Of a stretch of 10,947 nt of DNA, positions 1-7,800 are shown piece after piece. Origin of the DNA: Acanthaster planci (taxonomy: Eukaryota; Echinodermata; Asteroidea; Valvatida; Acanthasteridae). Positions within the stretch are counted from its first letter, which is position 1. Each line of letters starts with the position of its first letter. Made by a program: the position numbers and the translations under genes. The notes beneath the pieces were generated by a model. That model searched no databases, was not told where the DNA came from, and saw only the letters and a list, made by a program, of their open reading frames with translations. The DNA lies in the NCBI RefSeq assembly GCF_001949145.1, contig NW_019091370.1, positions 1,603,632 through 1,614,578 of the forward strand, given 5' to 3'.

Positions 1-662
1 TACGTTTTTCCTACCACCCATTTTGTATCTTTGAAACTATAGAAGAAATTGCTTTCAAGGTCTGGTAGATTTTGTAACACTTTGGTGGGGTCAGATAGAA
101 TCTTATAGTCCAGGAAAATGTCATGAGGTGGTTTAATTTTATGGGAAAAGCTTGGTAAAAGTGTCAGTTCAGTGTTTTGGATGATGTAAATTAACAATTA
201 GATGTGCCATGGTGAGAAAAGCAAGTGTGTAATTTAACCAAAATTTAGCTGATGTACAGAGATCGTTTAGTATATGTCGTCGAAAGGTTAAACATTTTAT
301 CCAACTTAAGCAATGCTAATGTCTTCTGTGTAGAAATATATTGTCTCTTATCATGAATATACTAGAAGTTTGATTGGATTTATTTTCTTCAAATGCACTC
401 ACCTGTATTTCTCATGCATTCAGAAATATTGTAGAACTAGAAATATTATTTCAAGGTATAACCATTTTTCAGACTTTCCTTGATGCTGTTAGATTTATGT
501 GATTTTTTTTTTAATTGCGCTGTTAAATTATTGTATCTTTTGGACATATTGTATATCTTGGTTGACATTTTGAGGCTTGCTTCAGCATGAACGGACAGAC
601 CTCTTTCTCATAGCCTAGTTTTCCCATGGGCCGGTCAAAGTTAACAGAAAAATCACCCTTAC
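1..662. other. AT-rich sequence, no gene recognised
   Basis: CpG is scarce and frames are short on both strands. No coding exon, tRNA or known repeat is recognised. If the candidate minus-strand gene is real, this would be its intron or downstream region. One arm of an imperfect inverted repeat (565-576) lies here. Confidence 0.5.
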
Positions 663-694
663 CTTTGGTTATGGCAAGTTTGGCCTCAAAATGT
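565..694. repeat. Inverted repeat, 12-bp perfect arms
   Basis: ACATTTTGAGGC at 565-576 is the exact reverse complement of GCCTCAAAATGT at 683-694. The match can be carried on toward the inside (TTGC against GCAA) across a 5-nt bulge. The enclosed 106 bp is not itself symmetrical. It could be a remnant of a small foldback element or chance in AT-rich DNA; no target-site duplication was seen. Confidence 0.4.
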
Positions 695-1535
695 ACATTT
701 GTCTGATTTCTTTTAAAGAGAGCTGTGTTTTCACGTACCATTAGCATTGTGCATCGAAATTTTTAGTGTAGTGAGGAATTTTTCTGCTGACAGCCATCGA
801 TGGTTGATCAGCCACCGGTAGGCATAGAGATGGTCATACGTCATACATGTCCCACTTAAATCCGGGGGGGGGGAATGTATGCATCAAATACATATTACAG
901 GTAATATATATATTTTTGGTTTGATTTTACCTCATTTCTTGGTTATCAATGTTTATTCTTTGACTCTAATCCCTGAGGTTTTGTAAAAACTCGCATTGAA
1001 ATTGGATGATTCAGGAATGTTCAAGATTAGGGAGAAGTGCCTGTGAATGATACTTTGTCAGTTGGCAATTGGGGCATTTGCAAATAAAACATGAATTCAT
1101 CTGACAGAAAAATGTTCTCATTTTTCGTCTTGCTTTTAGGTCAATGTAATCGTAATTTGTAAGTTTTGTCATACAGTGCCCTGTGCAGATTCTGTCGGCA
1201 TGGATGCGAGTGGTGTCAACAAGCCACTCTAAGGGATTCCAAAGCTGTTTGGTTGTGGCTTTGTGTTTCCATCTCTCTGGAAAGTTCTCTGAAAGGCCTA
1301 TCCGCTCCAACTGGAAACACAAGAGGGTGTGTTTTTAAAATAAAATTGACAGTCCTTTGGTACGAACTCACCGCGTAGGCATGGAGGCTCATGTGGGTTT
1401 GGCCCCGGTAATGCTGAGTACGCGCAACAAATTTATGCTGGAATGTATGGTCTTCGCGCGTACGCCGAACACGTGCAGAACCCGGTTGGAAAACTTCGCA
1501 CCAGTCTTTCTTTCGCCGATGAGGGCGCACTTCAA
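663..1535 (-). CDS. Candidate unidentified gene: three phase-compatible exons
   Basis: Three minus-strand segments join in frame. Segment 1535-1372: acceptor CTCCCTAAG/TT, donor GCG/GTGAGT, 54 codons with 16 CpG, containing RVRRTREDHTFQHKFVARTQ and ending SLHAYA. Segment 1310-1175: acceptor CTCTTGTGTTTCCAG/TTG, 45 codons including ENFPERWKHKATTKQLWNPL, ending at CACT/GTATGA. Segment 722-663: acceptor AAAACACAG/CT, donor AAAG/GTAAGG, reading LFKRNQTNVHFEAKLAITK. Intron phases 0 and 1 match across the joins; the first intron would be only 61 nt. No start or stop codon was located, so the gene is partial or incomplete. The composition (many Arg, His, Trp, Tyr, Thr; no membrane segment) resembles small soluble cilia/sperm microtubule-associated proteins, but I cannot name it. 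The first two exons are better supported than the third. Confidence 0.42.
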
Positions 1536-2138
1536 CTTAGGGAGCTAGTTGGGTACCCATGGTCCACTGAGCACCACAGGAAAGCACACACAAGAAGTAT
1601 AGTGTGAGTGAAGAGGTCACTTGTCATTCACAGGAAAAGGCTAGACACAAAATCAGGAGGCCAGGAACAGGGGAATATCTGACGTGACATCTATAACCAA
1701 AATAAGAAGGAATCCCCCTATGTAAAATTCCACAGTTCCAAGGATGAATATTAGACATCGTACGCAAGAAGGAACAATATGAAGGCATTGTGGCATCTTT
1801 TAATTTATTTCCCGATTACAAGGACACACAACGAACACCGCAAGGTTGGGAAAAAAAGGTGTAACTGCAAACACATGGCTAATCTCAATGGTGACATATT
1901 TATCTGTTTCATGTGAAAAAAATTTTAAGCATCGTACATACTGTGCTTAAAAGAACAAAAGAGTCCCTCCTCGAACTATTTCAATAGCTTGAACTTTTTT
2001 ACTTTGTACAAAACATAAGAAAAAAGGCCTTAAACAAAGCTTGAGGAAAAAACACGGGACATATCTGCCTGTGACAAACAGATCTGGCAGTCCAACCTTA
2101 ACTCCTCGGCTCATATTCGACCTTGGACAAAGTTGGAG
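1536..2138. other. Intergenic or intronic sequence, nothing recognised
   Basis: No convincing coding segment was found on either strand. Minus-strand poly(A)-type signal AATAAA occurs at 1804-1809 within otherwise AT-rich DNA. The open frames in 1947-2226 on both strands have low-complexity composition and no splice-site support. Confidence 0.45.
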
Positions 2139-2144
2139 TTTATT
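2139..2144 (-). terminator. AATAAA polyadenylation signal, minus strand
   Basis: This is the first AATAAA on the minus strand downstream of the PFDN4 stop; I found no AATAAA or ATTAAA between 2842 and 2145. It would give PFDN4 a 3' UTR of roughly 700 nt. It also lies about 26 nt after the stop of the exon-like open segment 2170-2346, so which transcript uses it is unclear. Another AATAAA lies at 1804-1809. Confidence 0.5.
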
Positions 2145-2163
2145 TATCATTCACTGTGAGTTT

Positions 2164-2204
2164 AAGATTTCATTTTCCACTTGCCTCAGAAAAAGTGAAA
2201 TCTT
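2164..2204. repeat. Hairpin with 9-bp perfect arms
   Basis: AAGATTTCA (2164-2172) pairs with TGAAATCTT (2196-2204), with a partly pairable T-rich/A-rich extension inside. It overlaps the stop codon of the exon-like segment 2170-2346. No function is assigned. Confidence 0.45.
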
Positions 2205-2346
2205 CAACCTCTGCCAATATGGCTAAAATCATACTATTTACTAATCTAAGGCGCCTTTCGAAATGAGCGTCAACGCTTGCACCAAGTGTTGCATATCCGT
2301 CAAAATCGCTTTCGGGGCGATCTGGAAGGCCGAGCACAGTGCACAC
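2170..2346 (-). CDS. Exon-like open segment, unidentified (possible terminal exon)
   Basis: On the minus strand a good acceptor (CGACTCCTCTAACACAG/GTG, exon start 2346) opens a 58-codon frame beginning VCTVLGLPDRPESDFDGY and ending TFSEASGK-TGA. The first about 95 nt hold nine CpG, far above the flanks and similar to the true coding exons here. AATAAA follows 26 nt after the stop. A possible donor TTA/GTAAAT inside it (about 2250) would end the exon where the CpG richness ends. I do not recognise the protein and see no start codon for it: its upstream exon, if any, is not found. It could also be chance openness within the PFDN4 3' UTR. Confidence 0.3.
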   Translation of the reverse strand: MCTVLGLPDRPESDFDGYATLGASVDAHFERRLRLVNSMILAILAEVEDFTFSEASGK

Positions 2347-2842
2347 CTGTGTTAGAGGAGTCGATTATGTGTCCATGAAAGTGAAACGCATTGAACACAT
2401 TGTGTAGGCAACGCACCCAAAAAAGGTACATATAGAAAGGCACCTTTGGGCTGGTAACTAGTTGGAAATAGAATTTCAACTGATCACAGCAACATCTAAA
2501 CGAAAGAAAGAGCTGAAATAATGACAAGTTTGGGTCAATGAATTTAAAAAGACTAACCCTTGCCAACACTGTAACCTAGCATCTTTAGCTAGCGAACACA
2601 AGGAAGACCCATATCACATGCACACTTCCCAATACCAGACCATTTGAGTAGCAGTCCCCCCCCATCAAGTTTTTGGCTATTTAACAATTTCACTGAAGAG
2701 GTTAACCTGAGCATAATTATGCAAATAATAGAGCACTGTTTGTGCATAAGCTCGTCACAAGACCATACCAGGCCGAGTATCACCAGGCCCCGTAAGCTTA
2801 GGCTTTTCAATAAATTTAAACCTAATTAAGTTTGATTTGGTG

Positions 2843-3044
2843 CTACGCCTCGTCCATTTCTAGATTAATGTTGTTGCCAAACTTGGCGTACAGCTGGGCT
2901 TTGAGATCTGCCAGGGTTTCCTTGATGGACTCGCAGTTCCTCTCCAAGTCTGCTATCTCCTCCTCTTTCTCCGACTTGGCCCGTTCCATCAGGGCCTGGG
3001 CATCGCTGACAGTCTTACTGACGAAGACTTCGCCAATGAGGTAA
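2843..3044 (-). CDS. PFDN4: PFDN4 coding exon 4 with stop codon
   Basis: The exon starts at T-TAC-CTC-ATT-GGC after intron end GTGTAC, so the split Pro codon is completed and the protein reads VPYLIGEVFVSK, colinear with human IPYQIGDVFISH. It encodes the C-terminal coiled-coil helix and ends LEMDEA-TAG. The frame runs back to an in-frame TGA 12 nt inside the intron, and no AG falls between that TGA and the conserved residues, so an ordinary AG acceptor cannot be used without losing YLIGE. Confidence 0.96.
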
Positions 3045-4645
3045 GTACACGGCGGTCAAGGAAGAGGTGTTTACAGATGATAAAACTGTGTTTATTTCTT
3101 ATCTTTACCCGTGTAAAGTTTGTGCTTAAATTTAGGCGAGTCCAGAAGGATTTAACTCTCACTTTGTAGTTATTCTATTAAGAACCTTCGTGGATCATCC
3201 AAAAATCCACCTCTGCATGAGTCAGATAGGCACAGTGGTTCTTTCCTCGCCTCCCACCTCTGCTCCCGGGCTCCATTCCCAGCTCAGTCCACACGTGGAT
3301 TGGATTTCCAGTCCTTACTTGATTCCGCGGGTTTTACCCAGAATGTTTCTTTAGGGTTTTCCTCCCACCTCTAAAACTGTAACTGCTTCTCATTTCAAAG
3401 TGCCTGAGTCTTCAAGCATACGAAGTTGGCGCATCTCTTGGAAAAAGAAGAATAAGAAGCAGTGGTATGCTGTCTTTGTACTTTGCACATTGAACATACA
3501 TTACATAAATAATTACTTCAGAACTGTGGGGAGCTAGGTTCAATGCAACAAGAATTCAATCTGAATAAAGGATATGGAACTGTGGAATCCTCATCACCCA
3601 GTTCAAGTTCATCTAAGGCATCCTGCATATTCTGTACATCTTTCTAAGGGTAAAAAGTTGACAAAATCAGAATCTAATTAATACTGAAATGCAACACATT
3701 TTTATTTAATCATTTACTTTAATAAATGTTAGTCTGCAACTCTTACCTAAAAGAGAGTGCATCTATAGGCCTCTAATGGGGTAATACAAATTCAAATCTT
3801 TCTGTTCCAGTTTCTAATTGACTGCATAAAGTCCCGATCAAATTCTTCATTGGGGTTTCATATGCAGTCGTTATCTTAGACCTTGTGCACAAAGTTTATG
3901 GCCCATGGTGTAAGTAAGAAAACTTGAAATTTTTTTCACTCCGGAATTAGTGTTTCTTCATCAGATTTACACTTCTTTGGTAGTTTTCAATTCATAATAA
4001 GGATGTCAAGTGGTGGCCGGATATGGAACTCTTTCTTCAACAACTTGAAACTCCAAAGACAGACCTGTTTGGTTTGGATTTCTGCCTGCAGTTCACCGAG
4101 TTTGTTCGTCTTTCGTGCAAAGATGTTGATCTTCTGCTGATCTTCAAGGGTCACCTGAACAGAGTCACAATCTGCTGACTGAACGTGAACACAGACACAA
4201 GAATAAATGGGGCTGCATTTAAAATTTTTGACATGCACGAACAAGTAGACAGGGCAGAGGTGACCACAGTGCTCTCCAAAAAAAGCAGTAGGTAGAAGTT
4301 GGCCTTTGCATGCCCACAGCGTGCGGCACCGCGCCACACCTGGACGTGACGTTGAAAAAAGAGGTGTAGCCCACAGTAGGCCTAGTCAGCCATGCGCTAG
4401 CCCCCGGCCCTCAAACATTGTCAAAGCATGCATGTACTTTTGTACCTAGGCCTAGTAACATTTTATGCAGGTTGATACGAACAGCTTTTCAAGGACCAAT
4501 ACCCCCTCCTCATCGGATATATAATGGAACAGATTATCCCCACCTAAGAGGTGCATGTGTAATAGGTTCAGGCCAGGGTGCACAGGGGAAAATAACAATT
4601 TTTTATGCCTACCGATGTGTTGTGAAGAGACACGGGCGCAGCCAT
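2843..4645 (-). CDS. PFDN4: Prefoldin subunit 4, complete gene with four coding exons
   Basis: Spliced exons are 4645-4613, 4178-4065, 3643-3576 and 3044-2843, giving 138 residues; human PFDN4 has 134. Prefoldin is a cytosolic heterohexamer that takes up unfolded actin and tubulin and hands them to the CCT chaperonin; subunit 4 is a beta-type subunit made of two coiled-coil helices joined by a beta hairpin. Seen here: VTLEDQQKINIFARKTNKL at the start of the N-terminal helix (about residues 20-38), the hairpin region VPYLIGEVFVSK (about 71-82), and a charged C-terminal helix ending in LADLKAQLYAKFGNNINLE, which is almost the family signature. The N-terminal tail (MAAPVSLHNTSSADCDS) is variable, as in the family. 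Introns of 434, 421 and 531 nt are in phases 0, 0 and 2; the first two are GT-AG, the third AT-AC. No frame break is seen. Divergent neighbour: TMX3. Confidence 0.96.
3045..3575 (-). other. PFDN4: U12-type AT-AC intron of PFDN4 (intron 3)
   Basis: The 5' end is ATATCCTTT (3575-3567), matching the minor-spliceosome donor consensus RTATCCTTT. Near the 3' end is TTCCTTGAC (3063-3055), matching the U12 branch-site consensus TTCCTTRAC, with its branch A at 3056. The intron ends in GTAC at 3045, 11 nt after the branch A, within the usual short U12 distance. Using these boundaries restores exact colinearity with the prefoldin family. The intron also holds a SINE. Confidence 0.93.
3215..3460 (+). mobile_element. 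tRNA-derived SINE, degraded
   Basis: The 5' part resembles a tRNA with RNA polymerase III boxes: box A-like TAGGCACAGTGGTT at 3227-3240 and box B-like GGGCTCCATTCC at 3268-3279, a normal spacing. Then follows a conserved SINE-type body (GGATTGGATTTCCAGTCC, GGGTTTTCCTCCCACC at 3355-3370) of the kind shared by many metazoan SINEs, and a short A/G-rich tail with AAGAATAAGAAG. The exact ends are approximate and no clear target-site duplication was found. It sits inside the AT-AC intron of PFDN4, antisense to that gene. The family name is not claimed. Confidence 0.72.
3576..3643 (-). CDS. PFDN4: PFDN4 coding exon 3
   Basis: This 68-nt exon encodes KDVQNMQDALDELELGDEDS and then TV plus two bases of a Pro codon. 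It aligns with the human segment QLQNLEDACDDIMLADDDC, including the acidic run before the hairpin. The acceptor is TTTTTACCCTTAG/AAAGAT (phase 0). The exon ends at GTTCC, followed directly by ATATCCTTT, a U12-type AT-AC donor. No GT in the right place would keep the conserved VPY residues. Confidence 0.94.
4065..4178 (-). CDS. PFDN4: PFDN4 coding exon 2
   Basis: This 114-nt exon encodes 38 residues, from SADCDSVQVTLEDQQ to AEIQTKQ. The acceptor is GTTCACGTTCAG/TCAGCA after a pyrimidine-rich tract, and the donor is CAG/GTCTGT. A second in-phase acceptor, GTTCAG/GTGACC, lies 24 nt further in and would drop eight variable residues; an AG between the two is out of phase. The upstream one is preferred because of its tract, but both preserve the conserved core. 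Confidence 0.92.
4613..4645 (-). CDS. PFDN4: PFDN4 coding exon 1
   Basis: It encodes MAAPVSLHNTS. The ATG has A at -3 and G at +4 (CAAAATGGC) and the second codon is Ala, as in human PFDN4 (MAA). The donor is TCG/GTAGGC at 4612, phase 0. The exact transcription start is not visible; the 5' UTR must be short because TMX3 starts less than 140 bp away in the other direction. Confidence 0.85.
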
Positions 4646-4649
4646 TTTG
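4638..4649 (-). promoter_or_regulatory. TISU/YY1-like element over the PFDN4 start codon
   Basis: CAAAATGGCTGC on the minus strand matches the TISU consensus SAASATGGCGGC at 10 of 12 positions and contains the YY1 core AAAATGGC. In vertebrates such elements direct transcription and scanning-free initiation in genes with very short 5' UTRs, which fits the limited space here. Use in this organism is inference. Confidence 0.5.
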
Positions 4650-4780
4650 ATTGTTGATCTCAACAGAGGGCGCTATCTACGCACATCCGCGCGTTTTATT
4701 CTCTTAGTAGGGTTCTTCTGGCCGGCCGGATGCGAGTGTCGGTGGCGTTTATTTCCTCCTTGAATGCATGCTGTGAAGCA
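4646..4780. promoter_or_regulatory. Compact bidirectional promoter of PFDN4 and TMX3
   Basis: Only 135 bp separate the PFDN4 ATG (4645, minus) from the preferred TMX3 ATG (4781, plus), or 84 bp if the TMX3 frame starts at 4730. The interval is more CpG-rich than its surroundings (for example CATCCGCGCG and GGCCGGCCGG) and has no TATA box in a sensible place; TTTTATT at 4694-4700 is the nearest AT-rich run. This is typical of a housekeeping divergent promoter. Within or at its edges lie a CTCF-like site and a YY1/TISU-like start element. Confidence 0.8.
4660..4673 (+). promoter_or_regulatory. CTCF-like motif
   Basis: TCAACAGAGGGCGC matches the CTCF core CCASYAGRKGGCRS at 12 of 14 positions, including the whole AGRKGGCRS part. 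It lies 15 bp upstream of the PFDN4 ATG, between the divergent genes. It may instead be another zinc-finger or general promoter motif. Confidence 0.4.
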
Positions 4781-4817
4781 ATGGACTTTCTAGGCGTAGT
4801 TTTGCTTTGTCTTTCGG
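4781..4817 (+). CDS. TMX3: TMX3 coding exon 1
   Basis: It encodes MDFLGVVLLCLS plus one base, the first half of the signal peptide; donor TCGG/GTAACG, phase 1. The ATG at 4781 has G at -3 and G at +4. The frame stays open upstream to another ATG at 4730 (weak context: C at -3, C at +4), which would add 17 less hydrophobic residues. The 4781 start gives a more typical signal peptide. Confidence 0.8.
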
Positions 4818-7800
4818 GTAACGTATAGAATTGTTTGTTTTAATTTTTTTTTAGCTGTGTGCTTATTTCTTGCGGTGAAATGAAAACCATTGTGGGATGC
4901 ATATTTCGTTGATTTTGTGTGTAACTTGACCTAGCGAAGCAGCATGTTACCCGTAAGCCAACTTTGTGTGGCAACCATACCGTAAATTAATCATTGAACG
5001 TGCAATTTTTGGAAAAGCAATGTTTTTGAGCATTCTACCTCCATGTTTTGAGTTTCAGCCGAACTTGTTGGCATGATTGTGCATTTTTGCACATTGTGTA
5101 GAGTTTTATATTCTTGATAAATACAAAACGGTCGATTTTTTTTAAAAGAGGTTATGTATTAATAATAAATTTATGGAGCTGGAGAACAAAGGTTTATTAC
5201 TTGGATTTAGCTCGAGAGCGTGGAGGATGGCTGGCTCTATTCCTTCCTCCAGGGCTCAAATTGAATAATATGGTAAACCTTTTTGTATGAAAACGAAGAA
5301 CAGCCTCGAAGGCACCAGCAGTGCATAGGGGTAATTCCAAAAATGAGGGGTCCATTTTTTTCATGTCCATGTCACATCTGACCTACGATTTTGTAAGTTC
5401 AGAACACATTTTCTAACTTACAAGAGTGATGAATTAATGCAGATTACCTGCCAAACAAATACATATAGCAATAGAAATTGATTCTGGTGATATTTCCATG
5501 TCAAATAACAAAGGTCAGGTGTAACAGGGACACAAAAATGTCCTACTTTTGGACCCCTAATTTCTGGAATTACCCATAACCTCTATTAAAACCTTGGCTC
5601 TTTTGAGAATAAATGATGGCTAGTAAGTTTGCCCATTTATTGTAGATAATTAATACACTCAATTTTCCATGCTTGGAGATACGTATTTCAAATCTTTGTA
5701 ATAAGTTTCTAAACAAGGTTTGATATTTGGTACATGTAGGTGTGGTTTTATTTATTCACAGGTTTTCTAGTTTTAGCCGTTGGCGTGGGAGGAGATGTAA
5801 TCGAGTTGGATGACAGGTAAGATATTGTTTCAGGATGCGGTGGGATCAGATTTAAAACCTCAAATGCAAAACAACAATTTGGAAAAAAAAAATAAACCAA
5901 GATCAGGTTTCTGTTGGCTAAATGACAAATTAAAGTTTCTTTCTTTTTTTTTTTGGACAAAAACTGTTCAACAGTTTTAATGATGCATGACGTATTTTCT
6001 GCTGTTGTATGTTTTTGCAAGAAAACATCTTGAGCCCGAGCGGCATCGACATGTGAAAATCAGTTGGAGGAATAGTTTCAGAAATTAGCGTCATCTTGGA
6101 TTCTGTACCTTTTTTTTTTTCTCAGTCAAGGCCCTCCAAAGCCAGCCAAGATTAAGCACATGGTCCTTGCATAATCCTGAAGGTTTCGGCATTGCGCAAC
6201 CCAACCTCTGTTACATGCATTTCACATAGGACTGAAAGTTTAGTGCCCTGATCGGCTTTGGTATTTAAGAATGTGCCTTCTTGCTGTGCTCAGTGGAGTT
6301 AGCTCTAAAAAGAACACTGGGCCAAACAAAATGCTGTTCACTAACAGGATCTTATGAGTACGTTAAAATGATATTTTTTTAAATTAGATAATACAAAATG
6401 TGTTTAGCAAACATCCAAATTGAAGCTATCATTGTTAACCGTTTCATAAAATGTCACCCAATATGGTCGCCAATTCAGTCTTGTTTTTGAAGGAGCAGAT
6501 CATGTCATGAACAGTTCCACAGCTCACATTAATTTCGTCAGCACTCATTATAATCACCGTTACCACAGAAATAATTCACAGAATGGGTTATCTGGTAGAT
6601 ATATCAGAAAAATGACCTCCAAGTTGGATATCGCAGCCTGCAGCAATGTGCACGCTGTTTAAACAACATAACAGAGCAATAAGCAATATTTAATTGGGCC
6701 CTAAGCGGTACCAGCATAATGGATAGATCATAAGGCCAAAAATAAATAGTTCTACATTCCTATTACAAAGCGTCTGGAAAGGAGGTTGATAAGCCAGCCA
6801 AAAAAATTGTGTGTGTTTATTTTAATGCTGATTCGGTTTGCAGGTACACGTCACATTGTAACTGGTTAAAGATGACCAGGGCAGGAGAGGTTCAGTTGGA
6901 TTTATTGAAAATGGAATAAAGGACACTTTGTTCACCGGCAATTGACGTGATATTACACGTGGGTTGCATGGCCTGGCATGTATGACAAAAGGGCCAGTGT
7001 TATATTTTCAAAAAATTCCTCCCCCCCAAAAAAAAATTTGGCACTGCGCAGTCAAATAGTGTAAGTCAGGAAACCACAGGCAAAACCATTTTTTTTGGGG
7101 GGGGGGATAATTACACCAACAACCCATGAATAGTAGGCCTTACAGAAAAGCACATTTTTAGTGATCAGAATAGCTGTTAAATATACAGAAAATTTTGTTA
7201 GAGATCTAGAAATTAATTATCAATTCTTAATGATTTTTTTCTTCCATATGCTTAATTTATATATTTATGAGGTGATTTAAATATGCCATGAATTGTTACA
7301 TTTTGGTTCATGTTATGCGAATGATAAAACGTGATCATTCCTTGGAGAGAAACAGGCGAGAGTAAAACAATGACACAAAGGCTTTCCTAAAAGGATGTGG
7401 AACAGTGTTCATCAAAACATTTTTATTCTAAACATCCCCTCCCCTCCTCCAAGAAAAATGAATCAATCATTAAATCAATCTGAATTTCACATTTGAAGAT
7501 ATTCTGACAAAAGTATTAGTTCACTTTGTGGCTCTGGGAAACAGACTGAAAAATGTATTGAAGATTTTAGCACAAATCAGGCCATTTACACACAATATTT
7601 TAATACACGTTTATCAAAATGAAGATTAAAACCCCTGAACAGTGAAATTTAAACAGCATTATTGAGTCACCAAGCAGTAGATTAATTTACTTTGAAAATT
7701 GTACTAATATGCATCCGCCGATTGTAACGATGGAATTTATCATCGTCAATTAATAAATGAATGATTTGGGATCAATAAAGACATTACATGTATAAAGACT

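Larger units (their letters stand above)
2145..2842 (-). other. Probable PFDN4 3' UTR / downstream region
   Basis: The region between the PFDN4 stop codon and the first minus-strand AATAAA is AT-rich and has only short open frames, apart from the CpG-rich stretch 2346-2170 described separately. A run of eight C on the plus strand lies at about 2656-2663. It is not recognised as a known gene or repeat. Assignment as 3' UTR is inference from position and the poly(A) signal only. Confidence 0.45.

Noticed and set aside
1357-1548. Plus-strand open frame of 63 codons and a second minus-strand frame (KCALIGERKTGAKF...) over the same CpG-rich stretch
   Set aside because: Multiple open frames are expected in a CpG-rich stretch; only the other minus-strand frame joins in phase to a following segment with good splice sites.
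2832-3044. Plus-strand open frame of 70 codons ending at a perfect-looking donor GAG/GTAAGT (3041)
   Set aside because: It is the antisense shadow of PFDN4 exon 4; the minus-strand reading is a clear prefoldin 4 C-terminus, and the GTAAGT is simply the complement of the AT-AC intron's 3' end region.
3041-3044. Alternative AC end for the PFDN4 U12 intron, four bases further in (ACTTAC/CTC)
   Set aside because: It would shift the frame by four bases and destroy the conserved C-terminal helix; GTGTAC/TTAC keeps VPYLIGEVF in frame.
3525-3550. TAGGTTCAATGC as a tRNA T-loop
   Set aside because: No matching box A or cloverleaf stems were found around it.
3987-4339. Long minus-strand open frames read straight through 4065-4178
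   Set aside because: Only 4178-4065 matches PFDN4; the rest is intron read-through past the splice sites.
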